From positions 124,001 to 188,000 of the forward strand of contig JAJNNY010000036.1 of NCBI GenBank assembly GCA_022453515.1: a stretch of DNA of 64,000 nucleotides. The letters are read 5' to 3'. The notes beneath the pieces are model-generated. The model was not told where the DNA came from and made no database searches. It worked only from the letters and a program-made list of their open reading frames with translations. The stretch's first letter is position 1. The number at the start of each line of letters is the position of its first letter. This document shows positions 46,737 to 57,712 of the stretch, piece by piece. The position numbers and the translations under genes were made by a program. The stretch comes from Astrocystis sublimbata (lineage: Eukaryota; Ascomycota; Sordariomycetes; Xylariales; Xylariaceae).

Positions 46737-49500
46737 TCGAAGGTCCAGCAGCGAAGCGAATACTTGATAAATAGAGTTGAATGCTTTTGTTAGCGTTCCT
46801 TGGCTATGTATTAAATCTTACAAATAAGCTGGAGGTAGGTAGATAGGTAGGTTAGGTAAGTAGGTGTGGTATAATCGAGCTATAACACCATCGTGGCAGT
46901 TCTCCTTCTAGGAATCCATGAACCTTATAGAACAACAACATTGTGGGTCACATCGCCAAACCTGAATGACGAAGTTCGAGTGAGATGCACGATGTAACGC
47001 CGCGTTTCGTATGGTTGGTTATATAACGTTGTGCAGTGTGGCTTCAAGGTGGTTCTCGAACAGCCGCTACCGAGGCGTTATGAATATGGATTGGCGAGTT
47101 CACGTAAGCCTGATGACTTTTCATCTCAACCCAGCCACGGACATATTATCCACCGTTACTGTTCTCGGTCTGCCTGATTCCCAATCGTCCATTCGTACTC
47201 GTACTGGCAGGATGGAGCGCTCATTCAGGTATTCTATTGTTAGCTCGATGGGTTCTTGGAGCACCTGCAACCTTGGAAGCAGCTCGGCGAGGCCATGATT
47301 TTCTGGCCCTAACGGTGGGCTGAGCAGGTACCTAGGTAATTCAAGGGGCAGCTGCAGATAGACCCATCCGCCATCCGCCATGTGCCAAAAGTGGTTGCGT
47401 TCACACAGGCGGGATTATGAAGGAGTCGGGAGTCTATTTCGGCCTCTCGCGCAAGCAGCTCGCGTGCAATACACCTGCGCATGCCCCTGCGCCAAAAATC
47501 CCAGGCTCGCCAGGTGCGAGGTTAGGAGGTACCGTCGTACTCTATGCACGTAACAGGTTAGCGTACCGATAGCCTGGACATGATGGGCGAGGGGTGGGCT
47601 GGGGTGTGTCTATCGCTACGTGGAGGCGCTGTCTCCTTCCTTCTGTGAGGTGCTTTAGTGGCGGGTAAATATGGACCCTAATAAGCCTGCTTTGTCACGT
47701 CCTAGAACATTACCTAAGGAGGTACTTACCTCTTACGCATCTTTCTAGCATTCTCGTCACCGTATCCAATCATCCACCCCACCAAACACATTAGGCTTCG
47801 CTTCTTCATGTTCAACGATTCAATACATACCGAGTACTTCAGATGACGTCATATGTATTTCGATGGGAATACTGCAAGCACCTTGTGTGTGGAGGTTCCG
47901 GCCTTATGTAAGCTAGGCATGTTCGACTCTGAGTCTATTCATCAGCAATCCCCCCAATTCCAGCACCTCCGTAACCGAGAGTCTGTGCGTCACGGTTTGG
48001 GAATTGGTTATCACGCTTCCACTTCGCGATTTTGCTTAATGATGGTTACAAGTCAACACCGTTTCTTATCAGTTGTTCTGCCGCTTGGCACGGACTTGCG
48101 AAAAGACTAGTACCTAGGTAGGCTTGGATGCTAGCTTGGATGCTAGATAAGTACCGAACCAGCACCGGAGTATCGGCATGCAGGTGATTTCGGTTCGGTA
48201 GGCGTGCGTCCTCTCACCGTCAAGACTCAAGACCCCCGGAGGTCAACGTGCTGCTCGACTGCGAATAGTCACCTACTGATCCTTTCCCACCCCAGGACAT
48301 TCGCACATCCAATGCATGAGACAACTTCCTCATGCATGGCGAAATGTACACCCGATATTGAACTTTTCCACCGCCAGAAGCCGACGTAGCTGCGGTCTTT
48401 TGCCGGCTATAGCCCGTTTGTTCGGAATGAGCACCTCATCCCACGTGTCTGTGACTCACGGTCGGTGCCATCCGCATCCGCGAATGATCCAAGGCTGCCG
48501 CGACAACAATAACAACAAGGAGAAATGTTTGGTTCGTCATTCGTGGTGACATGGCGACGTCGCACCGGCGCTGCAACCTTGCGGCCTCGATTTCGTGCCT
48601 ATGACAGTATCGGTCTTGATCTTCCAATCTTACATTGCCACTAGGAAAGGGGAACTGTAAGCCTGATGGGACACTGTGATTAATCCGTCTCTCAACTGGC
48701 AGCACATCATACTTACATCGGACTCATTGCCTGAGGCTGCAGCAGCTCATATTGACTGACCATTCATTGTGGAGGTCTCGCTGCGGAAAAGCCGTAAGTA
48801 AGGGGTTGGCCAGCTTGACAAATCTTGCAATGGATATCGACCGCAATCCATATCGGGACTCCTGGCGTGTTTTTTTTTTCCTTTTGACACAAAGCGCTCC
48901 GAGATTCACATGAAAACGACTTAGGTCGCCCGCATTGGCAATCCCTCTTTCCACCATCATACAAAAGCAGACACTGTTCCAAGCGATGGAATTGAGAGTA
49001 AAGCATGCTGTATCGTTGGGATTTTCTAGGGCAGAGCTATTGTTTTAAAAGCATACCGCATAAATATTGTTGTTGTATAGTTGACGTCAATTCGGGAGTC
49101 TAGATCCACATGCGACCTCCTCAAGGATATTTGACCTGGTAAGCTCTACCTATACTATGCATTTACACGCATAGATACAATACCAGACCATGACTCAAGG
49201 GTTCCGACAACCCGATCCCCGGAGCAAGTTCCCATCTACCAATATACCGCTTCGCCGCGTTGTCGGACATTCGTTGTCGCGAACACCTCGCCTCGTCGCT
49301 CCAGGTACCCTTGTGACCGACCGGTAGAAGTCATAGGTTGGGATGGTCGAGTGACTTGGAACGAGTGCCGCTATGGACTTCTACCCACGTCTCGCGGTCT
49401 AGATCGCGTACTAGAGTACCTAGGTTAGTTAGTCAGTTGCTGCTGTTGAGACGCCTGTCTATACTGCTCAGGCGTATCGACCTCATCTTATCTCGCGGTG
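46737..49500. other. gene-poor region upstream of the Zn2Cys6 gene
   Basis: Short ORFs only, one of which (47121-47381, minus) is listed as doubtful. TAGGTA motifs occur at 46830-46866. The first few hundred bases presumably contain the regulator's promoter. Confidence 0.5.
47121..47381 (-). CDS. doubtful small ORF
   Basis: The ORF is 86 codons from ATG. Its composition is protein-like (VYLQLPLELPRYLLSPPLG, then PIELTIEYLNERSILPVRV), unlike most ORFs in this desert. It has no recognised motif and only a weak start context. It may be a fragment of a decayed gene or chance. Confidence 0.22.
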   Translation of the reverse strand: MADGGWVYLQLPLELPRYLLSPPLGPENHGLAELLPRLQVLQEPIELTIEYLNERSILPVRVRMDDWESGRPRTVTVDNMSVAGLR

Positions 49501-49514
49501 TTGTGGACATGACC

Positions 49515-49630
49515 TACACAGTTATAATATAAAATACGATAAAATATATAATGAAAATGTTTATAAACATAAAGAAGAAAAGGATTTTTCTATAAAATAT
49601 AAATTAAATATAAAATATAAATATTTTTTA
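49515..49630. repeat. AT-rich island
   Basis: About 115 bases of nearly pure A/T with repeated AATATAAA-like words stand sharply out of mixed-composition flanks. It is probably a RIP-mutated remnant of a transposon; no ends are visible. Confidence 0.5.
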
Positions 49631-50774
49631 ATGCAGTTAGCCTGAAAGTGACCTAGCTATAGCAAAGTTCCATGAGCGTTAGGATGCGTCATTTCATGCT
49701 AGTGATCTGCGAGCGTTGAACTATAAAAAAATACCATGTTTGGAGGGGCAACAGCCATTCCGACGCTCGTAATATTGGATCTTGCGTCAGTTTGTACACC
49801 TATTGAGTTCCATGTCAGCAAGAACTTTAACTTATGTTCGTTATGAGGCAATACTCTTCCAATCCGGCACGTCTTGGTACCGCTTCATGGCCAATGAGAG
49901 TGATGACCTTGCTTAAAGGTAATGCATCATACCTCGTACTATCCCTTGGCTTGAGCAAAGTACGCTGGATAGTCGGCACAGAGTTGGTAAATCCCCGATG
50001 TTCCAGACTCTTCAACCAGAAACCGTGGGCCTAGTACGCAAGTACGTCGTTCCGTAGGGTATCTCAACCGCCGATGCTCTGCACACTCCTCTCACTCCTG
50101 TCACTTCCCCTCGTCATCGTCGTGTTGAGCAAGGCCATAGAATTTCAATTGTTGAAGGGAAGTAGGAGGTTCCATCTTACGTACCTGTGGAAGAATAGCC
50201 GCCTATCGGTAAGGCAACGCCGTGGTGAACCGACACCCGGGGCAGGGACACTCACCCTTTCTCTGGATCTCGTTCCATCTCCCTGCAGCCACTGCCACGG
50301 TATTCCAAGTTTCCGATACGAAGAAGGGTAAGGATCGAAGCCACCACATGTGATCATTAATCTTCAGTACCCCTTGGCCATATCAGAACCTGGGGCGATT
50401 ACAGTGTGCGTACTGTATAGTATCGGAGTTAGCACTGTGTTGTATCGGAGAGCACTCGCCTTGACGCTTCTGCGTATGTAGGTAGGTAAGGAAATAGGAT
50501 GGCATCGAGTAATGAGCTGTTGAAAATCAGTGTAGAGCCCCGAAAGCTTGCAATTTGGGATCTCGTTGATCAAGACAGGGCTGCTCCAAAATCACAATCT
50601 GTTTTGTGAGCGACAGCAAAGAAAACGGTAGCATAAGACTTCTTTAGAGTTTATTTGGACTTTATTGATATTCTATATGAAACTTTGACAGATGTACAAG
50701 ATAGGAGCTAGTGAGTATTTTTGGTTTTTATAAGATGACATAAACTTCCCCCCAGGAAAAAAAACAATACCCAG

Positions 50775-50855
50775 CCACGTAGGGGTAAGATTGTGTCCGG
50801 TGTAGTCGAGTGTAAATAGATTTCGACCCGGACACTTAACCTTACCCCAACGTGG
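50775..50855. repeat. inverted repeat / stem-loop with 26-28 nt arms
   Basis: Left arm 50775-50800 starts CCACGTAGGGGTAAG and ends GTGTCCGG. Right arm 50828-50855 is its reverse complement with one mismatch in the outer half, one in the middle and a two-base bulge. The loop is 27 bases. Confidence 0.8.
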
Positions 50856-51356
50856 CCAGCCATGCAATCCGAATAGTATTTGTCCGCCTTTGGCCCCCAC
50901 CCATGGGGGAGTAGACGAGGTAGGTAGGCGTGGGTGGGTTCGGGAGCGGACAACTAATATTTGTACTGCGGGGCCAGCATCATTCAAACCCAACAACATA
51001 TGATTCCTCGCGGCCAATGGATATGTCAGGGACGGATGATAAGGATACTGTTTAGAAAAAAAACCGAGGGGAGAGTTGAATAGGAAACCTGGAACCGCCC
51101 AAACCCAAGGAAAATAAGGAAAATACACAGCATCCTTTAAACTCAACATCACTCATATGGTTGCTCATAGCCAAACTAGGCTAGAGTTATTAGATGAATG
51201 TGTTGGGGAAGGATGATAAAGCAAAAGACTCTAATTAAAACCCAGCATCGTCCAAGACCAATACCACAGGTATCCTCGCGGCCAAGTCTTCGTTGAGGTC
51301 ACTGGGTATGGCGGGGACAGAGGAGGGTGAGGGAAGAAGAGAATAGCAAATGGTAT

Positions 51357-51462
51357 ATCCATAACTCGTAGAGTCATATCTATAACTCGTCCAAGTCATT
51401 GTCATAACTCGTAGAGTCATATCCATAACTCGTCAAAGTCATTTTCATAACTCATCAAAGCC
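51357..51462. repeat. 21-22 bp minisatellite
   Basis: Five imperfect head-to-tail units share CATAACTCGT...AGTCAT. Two unit variants alternate (GTAGAGTCAT and GTCAAAGTCAT or GTCCAAGTCAT), giving a 43 bp higher-order period. Confidence 0.85.
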
Positions 51463-51722
51463 AAAAGTAATATCATGAAAGTCAAGGAAATGTGCCAGTG
51501 AGAGACATTCCCCGTGTCGTTCATGCCCGGCACTGTATTCTCTGTCCGGACCCATAATATATGGTACTCCTCTAAGCGTTTGCCTGGGATGAACGACGGG
51601 GGAGGAAGTTGGCGTGGTCATAAGTCGTAACTCATAACAGTCGTATCTCGACTGTTAAGGCAAGGCTAGGTTTCAACCCATACCTGCTAATTACAGCGAG
51701 CCCATACGGCAGAGCAGACATT

Positions 51723-52575
51723 TTATAGGAGGAAGGCCGCCACGCCGGCGAGCACAAACGAGACTCCGGACAAGCCCACAGAGGTAGCCGAGCCGTGGAC
51801 GGGCTTCGGGGGTTCGCCATGAGGCCCGCCAGGCCCGCCAGGCCCGCCAGGGCCGCCGGTGGGTTGGGGGTAGCCATGGCTCGTGTGGTATTCGATCGAG
51901 GTGGTGGCACCAGGCTCTTTGTCAGGCTGGCCGGGGTAATGGGGGGGCTCGCATTTGTTAACACAGTTGGGGGCGATGAGGGCGTTCTGGGTCTTCTCGA
52001 ACGCGGCGTTCTTTGCCGCAATCTCCTGGCCGGCCAGCTCAGAGCCTTCGGCCGGGAACTTCTCCTTACTAGCTGCGAACAGGCAGTTGCTCACGTCCGC
52101 TAATTGGGGGCAGTTGTCAGTATAACGGCTTGGCGAACGATATACAGTAGACATGAGAGCAGATCGTGAGGAGGGGTGAATTCTTACCAAGCTCTACAGT
52201 AAAATTGTGCGCCAGCCCGCAGAGACCGTAGGTGGCGAAGACGGGTGCAGCGGCCTGGATATCTACAAGGTACTTCATTCCCATAACAGAGAGCTTCTGA
52301 GAGGCATCCTTGATAACAGGAAGATCATCGTGAGTGAGGGGAGACATAGCATGCATGACCTTGGTGCTGCACTTGATGTTCTCGATAAGCTTGACGCCTG
52401 ACTTATGGAGAGCCTGAGCGTCGTGGTCGTTCTCGAAATTCAAGACATGCTTGTCCGCGTCGGACATGGACTCGAACATGTCTCCAAGCATCTCGTTGAC
52501 ATTGGCGGCATCGCGAGGCATGAGCGCCGCCTGGACCGCAGCGACGCCGAGGGCAATGATGGCGGTGGACTTCAT
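51723..52575 (-). CDS. secreted GPI-anchored surface protein, HsbA/galactomannoprotein-like
   Basis: Model complement(join(51723..52099,52188..52575)), 254 aa. The ATG at 52575 opens the signal peptide MKSTAIIALGVAAVQA; the longer frame begins only at a TTG. The 88 bp intron has a GTAAGA donor and an AATTAG acceptor. The mature part is a helical domain (about 25-190) with five scattered Cys (IKCSTK, YGLCGLA, SNCLFA, PNCVNKCEPP). A Gly/Pro repeat (PGGPGGPGGPHG, encoded by 9 bp repeats) and a GPI-type tail (SATSVGLSGVSFVLAGVAAFLL) follow. Overall layout resembles fungal HsbA or cell-wall galactomannoproteins, but that resemblance is weak. It is expected on the outer plasma membrane or wall. Confidence 0.8.
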
Positions 52576-55195
52576 AGTGAGTTTGTTTAGCAAGTAGTAT
52601 GTGTTTGGTGTTTGTTTAAGTTTTAAAAGGTTGATGGTGATCTGAGTTCAAAAGTGAGTTGAGATGCACAGGTGAAGAGGGAAAAGATAAGATTGAGAAG
52701 GGAGATACCCGTGCGTTTATAGTCCGAAAGTCAATTAACTTTGTGTGTCACTTCGTACGCTCAGGTGGTCTCTCACCACTTAGAAAGATGGTGTGGACGG
52801 TATTTGCCCAGCGTACGTACGTCAACATCTCGAAGATTGAACTTGTGATTTCACTACTCGACATGCAACACGGCGTCTTTTGCTTCACAACGGCCGAGTC
52901 GGCGTATGCTGGGTGATGTCCGACCGGCCTTCAGAGGTTGGTCAATAGTTGAGGAAAACCGGGGCGTTTCCACGACATTCTGTAACTACGCTGCTGTAAT
53001 ACCTCAGTCGAGGTCTAGTTCTGTTTGGCTCTACCCACGGCGCCGACGCCGATGGGATGCGATCGGGTCATATGAAGATACACCGATGCGTCTCTGGGGA
53101 TGACGACGCCTGGCATCCGTTCGCGAAGCAGTCGTTTGGCCAGAGTCGCTCATGAGGTCTATTTACCTACCACTTGCTGCGCGGATAGCGGACGTTCTAC
53201 ATAGCGTTTCTCCCTACAGCAATGATCATGCACCTCCCAAGTGATTATTGAGATAACGACTCATCAGACTCCGAGTGACGATGAGAAAACTCTCACAAGA
53301 ATGCCGTTGTCATAAATGCCATTTTAGCTTCAATGCCACCGCCCGCTCTCCGTTCTACTGCACCTTTCTTTACATACGATCTTGCAAGCCTGTTGCGGTT
53401 AACCGGGAGACCAAAAGCTTGGTTTCACGTGCAGCTCCGACCGTCGACGGCTGCGGTTTACTATGAGCTACCAAATGAATCCGTGCATGCTCGATTTAGC
53501 GCCTAGAATCATTACTTTTGCTAGTAATTTTAAGTCACTCATATTAAATAGAATAACAACAAAGAATTAAACTAATAGAATATAAAGCCTAAAGTATAGA
53601 ATATATAATTGTAATTAAACTTATTCTTAATAATTGTTGAATGGTAAGCGATTGAAATAGTAGCATTCTATATTTCACCTAATTATGGTGGAGCACTAAG
53701 GCACGGATTCAAATGTTACGGGACTGCAGGCGGCCTCCGCAGCCCGCCTGCATTCAGCCTCCCAAAGTTACTTACTTACTAGTATTATTCAAGTATCGAC
53801 AATTCTCGAGAAATGACGTGCTGAGACCAGGTAGATCAGCTCAACCAGATGCGAGATAGTGTACTATCGGTACTTAGACTATGAATTGATTGGGGAATTG
53901 CTTGGTTCATGCACTAAAACTGCCAAAACAGGCTCGTGGCATTGTTGCATAGACTCACCCCGGAATCACTTCCAAGCTAGGATCACCAAGCAGTCCACCA
54001 AGTGACCTTCCTCCCTTTAGGCTGTGTGCAGAATATACCAAGTACGAGACATGCCGTATGCCAAGACGCTCCCACAATCCATCGGCGAACGACCTTTGCG
54101 TTTCGACACCTCCCTCTATCGCAGTCTACTACTCACCACCTTCGATTCGACAAACGTGTACGAGAGCGCAGCACATCCGGCCAATGGCCACCAGGGGGTG
54201 GGCTGGACCATTCCGTCATACACTTTGTGCTTCAATGCTACGATACTGTTGCGCTGGCATAACACCGCCTGCAGTAGCCTGCCCTCGCCTGCCCCCCTGA
54301 TACACCTCGGCTCTGGCGACGATGAGCTGTACCTGAGCTGCACCGGAGCCTGGAGGCGCTGATATGGGTAATACGAGCTCAGAGATCTAGTACAGTAGGC
54401 GATGACGAGGATATGTGAGGAGCTTATCTAGGTAAGTAATTCCGAGTTAGGGTGATAGTCGACAACGATCGAAGATCTCATCTTACATACATACATCTAC
54501 TGTAAGTCGGCCCTCGGGGGATCTCTCCTCCTTCCTAGATAGTTGATGATAATGTCGATACGGGTACTAAGCTACTGCCCACGCCCTCGCACGCCCAATC
54601 CGCCATGTTGGGTCTCGGTCGGGTACCTGTTTCAAAGACGATTTGGCGCGCCGGTATCCATAGTTCTATGAACTGGCATTCGCTGCTGTACGGCTCCGTT
54701 GTTTGAGATCAACCCCGGTCTGGTGCTCCATTAGCCAAGACTCGAATTGCCATTTCGGGTAGATCGGCGGCTATGGTGATTGGAGCTGGTTGCTCCTTTG
54801 GACGATGCCCCTGCCAATGCTGCAAAATTAAGGGTACCTGCTTTTGGCGACCCCCTGTGACAGATTCATTCGTTGATAGAGCGCAACGCTGTCGTGCCAG
54901 TCTCCAGATAATAAAAGATCGGCAATGCTGTCTGCCGCCGATCTGGACTCGCCCTCTTTTCACCGATGAGAAATTTCTCTCACTTACATTCGTTACCTTT
55001 TCAAGCAACGCTTGCGGCCGTGTCTGGTTGTGTTCCCTCGTTTTTGTTGTTCTGCAACTCCGTCATTCTTTTACCTAGGGAGCGCGATTGGTCACTCGTT
55101 TGACATACATACCTACTTATTGTGAACTGTTCAGGTATTATCCGATAATTCTTCGTCGTTCACTTAGATTCTGTAAATTCAATTCATAATCAATC
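52576..55195. other. intergenic between two surface-protein genes, divergent
   Basis: About 2.6 kb with no supported gene; the ORFs near 54000-54360 overlap in three frames and have no protein-like signature. An AT-rich island lies at 53515-53660 and a GC-rich hairpin (GCAGGCGG/CCCGCCTGC) near 53725-53752. Confidence 0.5.
53515..53660. repeat. AT-rich island
   Basis: About 145 bases of very high A/T content with TATAGAATATA-like words resemble the islands at 11110-11300 and 49515-49630. It is probably a decayed repeat; no terminal repeats were seen. Confidence 0.45.
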
Positions 55196-56157
55196 ATGAA
55201 ATCCTACGCCGCGTACACACTCTTGGTCTTGGGACTCGCCAGCCAGACCCTCGCCGACCAACTCGCTCGAGACTCTGCAAGTAATATCTTTGGAATCGAC
55301 CGACGACAAGTAGAGGGATACAACCCCACAGATCAACTATGCGGAGAAGGCAACACATGCGCCGAGGCTTGTGGAAAGGGGTTCAGGCAATGCGCCTCCA
55401 ACGACGACTTGACTCACTGCTACAACCGTGCCAAGAAGCAAATATGCTGCCCCAATCACTCAGGTGGTAAGATGGCGACATGACATGAAATGCATCTGTC
55501 TGTGAAGCTAACTCGCATGCAGACGCCTGCGACAATGGATACTTTTGCTCAGCCGACGAGGCGAACAAGACGTGGTGCTGCCCAGAAGGAATGAGCTTGG
55601 CGGAGTGCGCGCGCAAATATAGCATACCTGGGCCGCTTACATCCCAGGAAGCACACACGTCGACAACCTCATCTACATCTACAACATCCACAAGCAAGGC
55701 CACAAAAACAAAATCTGCCGAGTCTTCCGCCACATCAACCAAAACGTCGACGACAGACGAAGCCACTACAAGCACCAAGGAGAGGAAACCCCACTCCACT
55801 GCGACGGCGACGTCGACGGCGAAGGCGACGACCACGACCACGGAGAGCTCGGAGAGCACCTCCACTTCAAAGACTGCGAATCGCAAAGCCACCTCGAAGT
55901 CAGAGTCCACAGAGACAACTACAGCGACCCCTTCGTCATCGACAACTACTGTGGCGATCGAGTCAAGCAGCGCCCCAGTTCCGACCGAGGCTGCAACGAC
56001 AGAGGCCATCACCCCTCTGGAGTCTGAGCCGGCTTCCTCAACTACGGCAGCACCTGCGTCTACGACCACCTTCGTCACCACAAACATGGGTGGCAATCTT
56101 GAACCTGCCAATGCTCTTGTGCTCCTGGTGGCAGGTGCTTTGGCCGCCCTTTTGTGA
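55196..56157 (+). CDS. GPI-anchored Cys-rich, Ser/Thr-rich cell-surface protein
   Basis: Model join(55196..55466,55523..56157), 301 aa; donor GTAAGA, CTAAC branch, TGCAG acceptor, join at HSG-DACDNGYFC. The signal peptide is MKSYAAYTLLVLGLASQTLA. A compact Cys-rich domain (about 45-130) has CGEGNTCAEACGKGFRQC, CYNRAKKQICCP, CDNGYFC and WCCPEGMSLAEC, with even-numbered Cys that could all be disulfide-bonded. Then comes a roughly 150-residue Ser/Thr/Lys-rich stretch, likely heavily O-glycosylated, and a C-terminal GPI signal (GGNLEPANALVLLVAGALAALL). It is expected at the wall or plasma membrane. Function unknown. The large antisense frame over it is a by-product of its repetitive codons. Confidence 0.85.
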
Positions 56158-57712
56158 GGGGTCTCGTCGCACAATGTTGTATTAGCGCCCCTGAACTTCT
56201 CACCCTGGCGTATCAAAGACGTCGGTGTCAGACAAATATCTGACTCTTTGCCGCCAATGGTGTCCAGTGAGGAAAGGTTCCTCGAAACGCTGGAACTCAA
56301 GCCGTGCAGTAGGTACTTGTTGGATCAGGTACAGGCACAAGCACATCTAATAATCACTTCAGTCTCAGTTAAACTGGTGATGATTCCTACCTTGACGACG
56401 CATCATTAAGAAAATAATTTATACACAATCTGGCTTTTTATCTCGAGCAAATATGAGTAAGGCAGGAGGGGAGATGGAGATGCCTGGGGGTGACCAGACG
56501 GTCCCGTGGCTTATGTAACTGGAGTTGCTTTCGAGATAGACTAGAATCTTCTGTTCCCAGAAGTAGATGCTTACTGAATGATACCCTTGCGTACTTCTTT
56601 CCCTGCGCTGTCCATACTCAAATTCGTTGCTCATGTATTGACCTGCTAGGTGACTCTGTCTGCGCTTTACTGAAAGGAAATGACTGAGCTCTCAAGAGGT
56701 CTTGATCTTCGACAGGCCAATTGGCTCGTAAGTGAGCAAACATGGCTTTTTTTGCGTAGATATAGCCGTAAGTCACGTCGTAACAGCTTGTAAGAACCTT
56801 GAAGGCTTCATGGTTGATTGGTTCATGGTTGTGTTTGTAGAATGTACTGGCACCAAGGTAAGCTACATGTGCTAAGGTGAGCAACTGCACAGTGTTCGTG
56901 TCGCAAATCGATTACGGTGGAAGGGGCCAGATCATGGCTGGCTGCACGTACATTAGCGCAAGCTGCCAGCCAAGAAAAGTTCCTGGCCGAGAGTGTCGTA
57001 CTGTGCGCGTACCGGCGCCGAGTTGCTCTTACTTCGTAGACTGGACGAGTGAGAACCTTTATGATCTGCCTGCATCTCGCATCAGCAATACCTACATACA
57101 GCGAAGGCAAGCTGTCAGCTACAACACCACAACGTCTCGAGGGGTGCATGAGTCTGCCGCTCAGACCATCAAAGCGTCTCTAATTTCATTAGACTCGGTA
57201 TCTTTTACTAGTAGAGCACCTTTATTGGTGTCATCATCTGCTCTTCTTCTGTTCGCCGCGCCGCGACATTCGTCTCCGGTTGCTTGTTTGTCTGCTTGCC
57301 GTCCCTCCCTGCCTCCGATGCCGCGGCTCCCGCTGCCATCACCAAACAGCTAGACGTCACGCGCCTCGTTTCAGACACACCCACCAGTCAGGAGGGTCAA
57401 GGGCGACAGCTCTGGTCTGTCTGGTCTGTCTGACGGTTGCGCAAAGAACGTGTGCGGACCTGCGCGAATCAGCGCTGCATGAGGCCGCCCCTTACGGCTC
57501 TTCGAGCTTGGAGAAACATCCCGACAGCGCCATCGCCATTGTTATCGCCCTCCCTTGCGCGTAACCACGTAGCCACCCCTGCCAACTTCGCCTCCAACCC
57601 AGTCCACGCCCGACTATATAAACTCGCATCCTCCGAAGTCCACCGATTCACAACCTCATCCACGTCGCAGCAATCCTCTTCGTCTTCGACTACCACTATC
57701 GAGTCTACAGCC
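56158..57712. other. intergenic and NMA111 upstream region
   Basis: ORFs on both strands near 56820-57350 are short, Arg/Ser-rich and overlapping; I do not support any of them. The last few hundred bases are pyrimidine-rich leader, with a CTATATAAA TATA-like box at about 57614, roughly 100 bases before the NMA111 start. Confidence 0.5.
57611..57622 (+). promoter_or_regulatory. TATA-like box upstream of NMA111
   Basis: The sequence GACTATATAAAC lies about 100 bases before the ATG at 57713, at a plausible distance for a core promoter. This is position and consensus only. Confidence 0.4.

Larger units (their letters stand above)
49501..51722. other. gene-free region with AT island, hairpin and minisatellite
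   Basis: It holds an AT-rich island (49515-49630), a near-perfect inverted repeat (50775-50855) and a roughly 21 bp tandem repeat (51357-51462). The 159-codon minus ORF spanning the hairpin (50673-51152) has no protein-like features. Confidence 0.5.

Noticed and set aside
50673..51152. 159-codon minus ORF
   Set aside because: It spans the hairpin, so its residues follow from the inverted repeat; there is no protein signature or intron support.
54002..54362. three overlapping plus-strand ORFs
   Set aside because: They share one region in all three frames and none has a motif.
55383..56300. 305-codon minus ORF
   Set aside because: It is a mirror of the Ser/Thr-rich codons of the GPI protein, giving a Val/Ala/Asp-rich low-complexity chain.
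56823..57353. ORFs on both strands upstream of NMA111
   Set aside because: They are Arg/Ser-rich with no motif, and lie in leader-like sequence.
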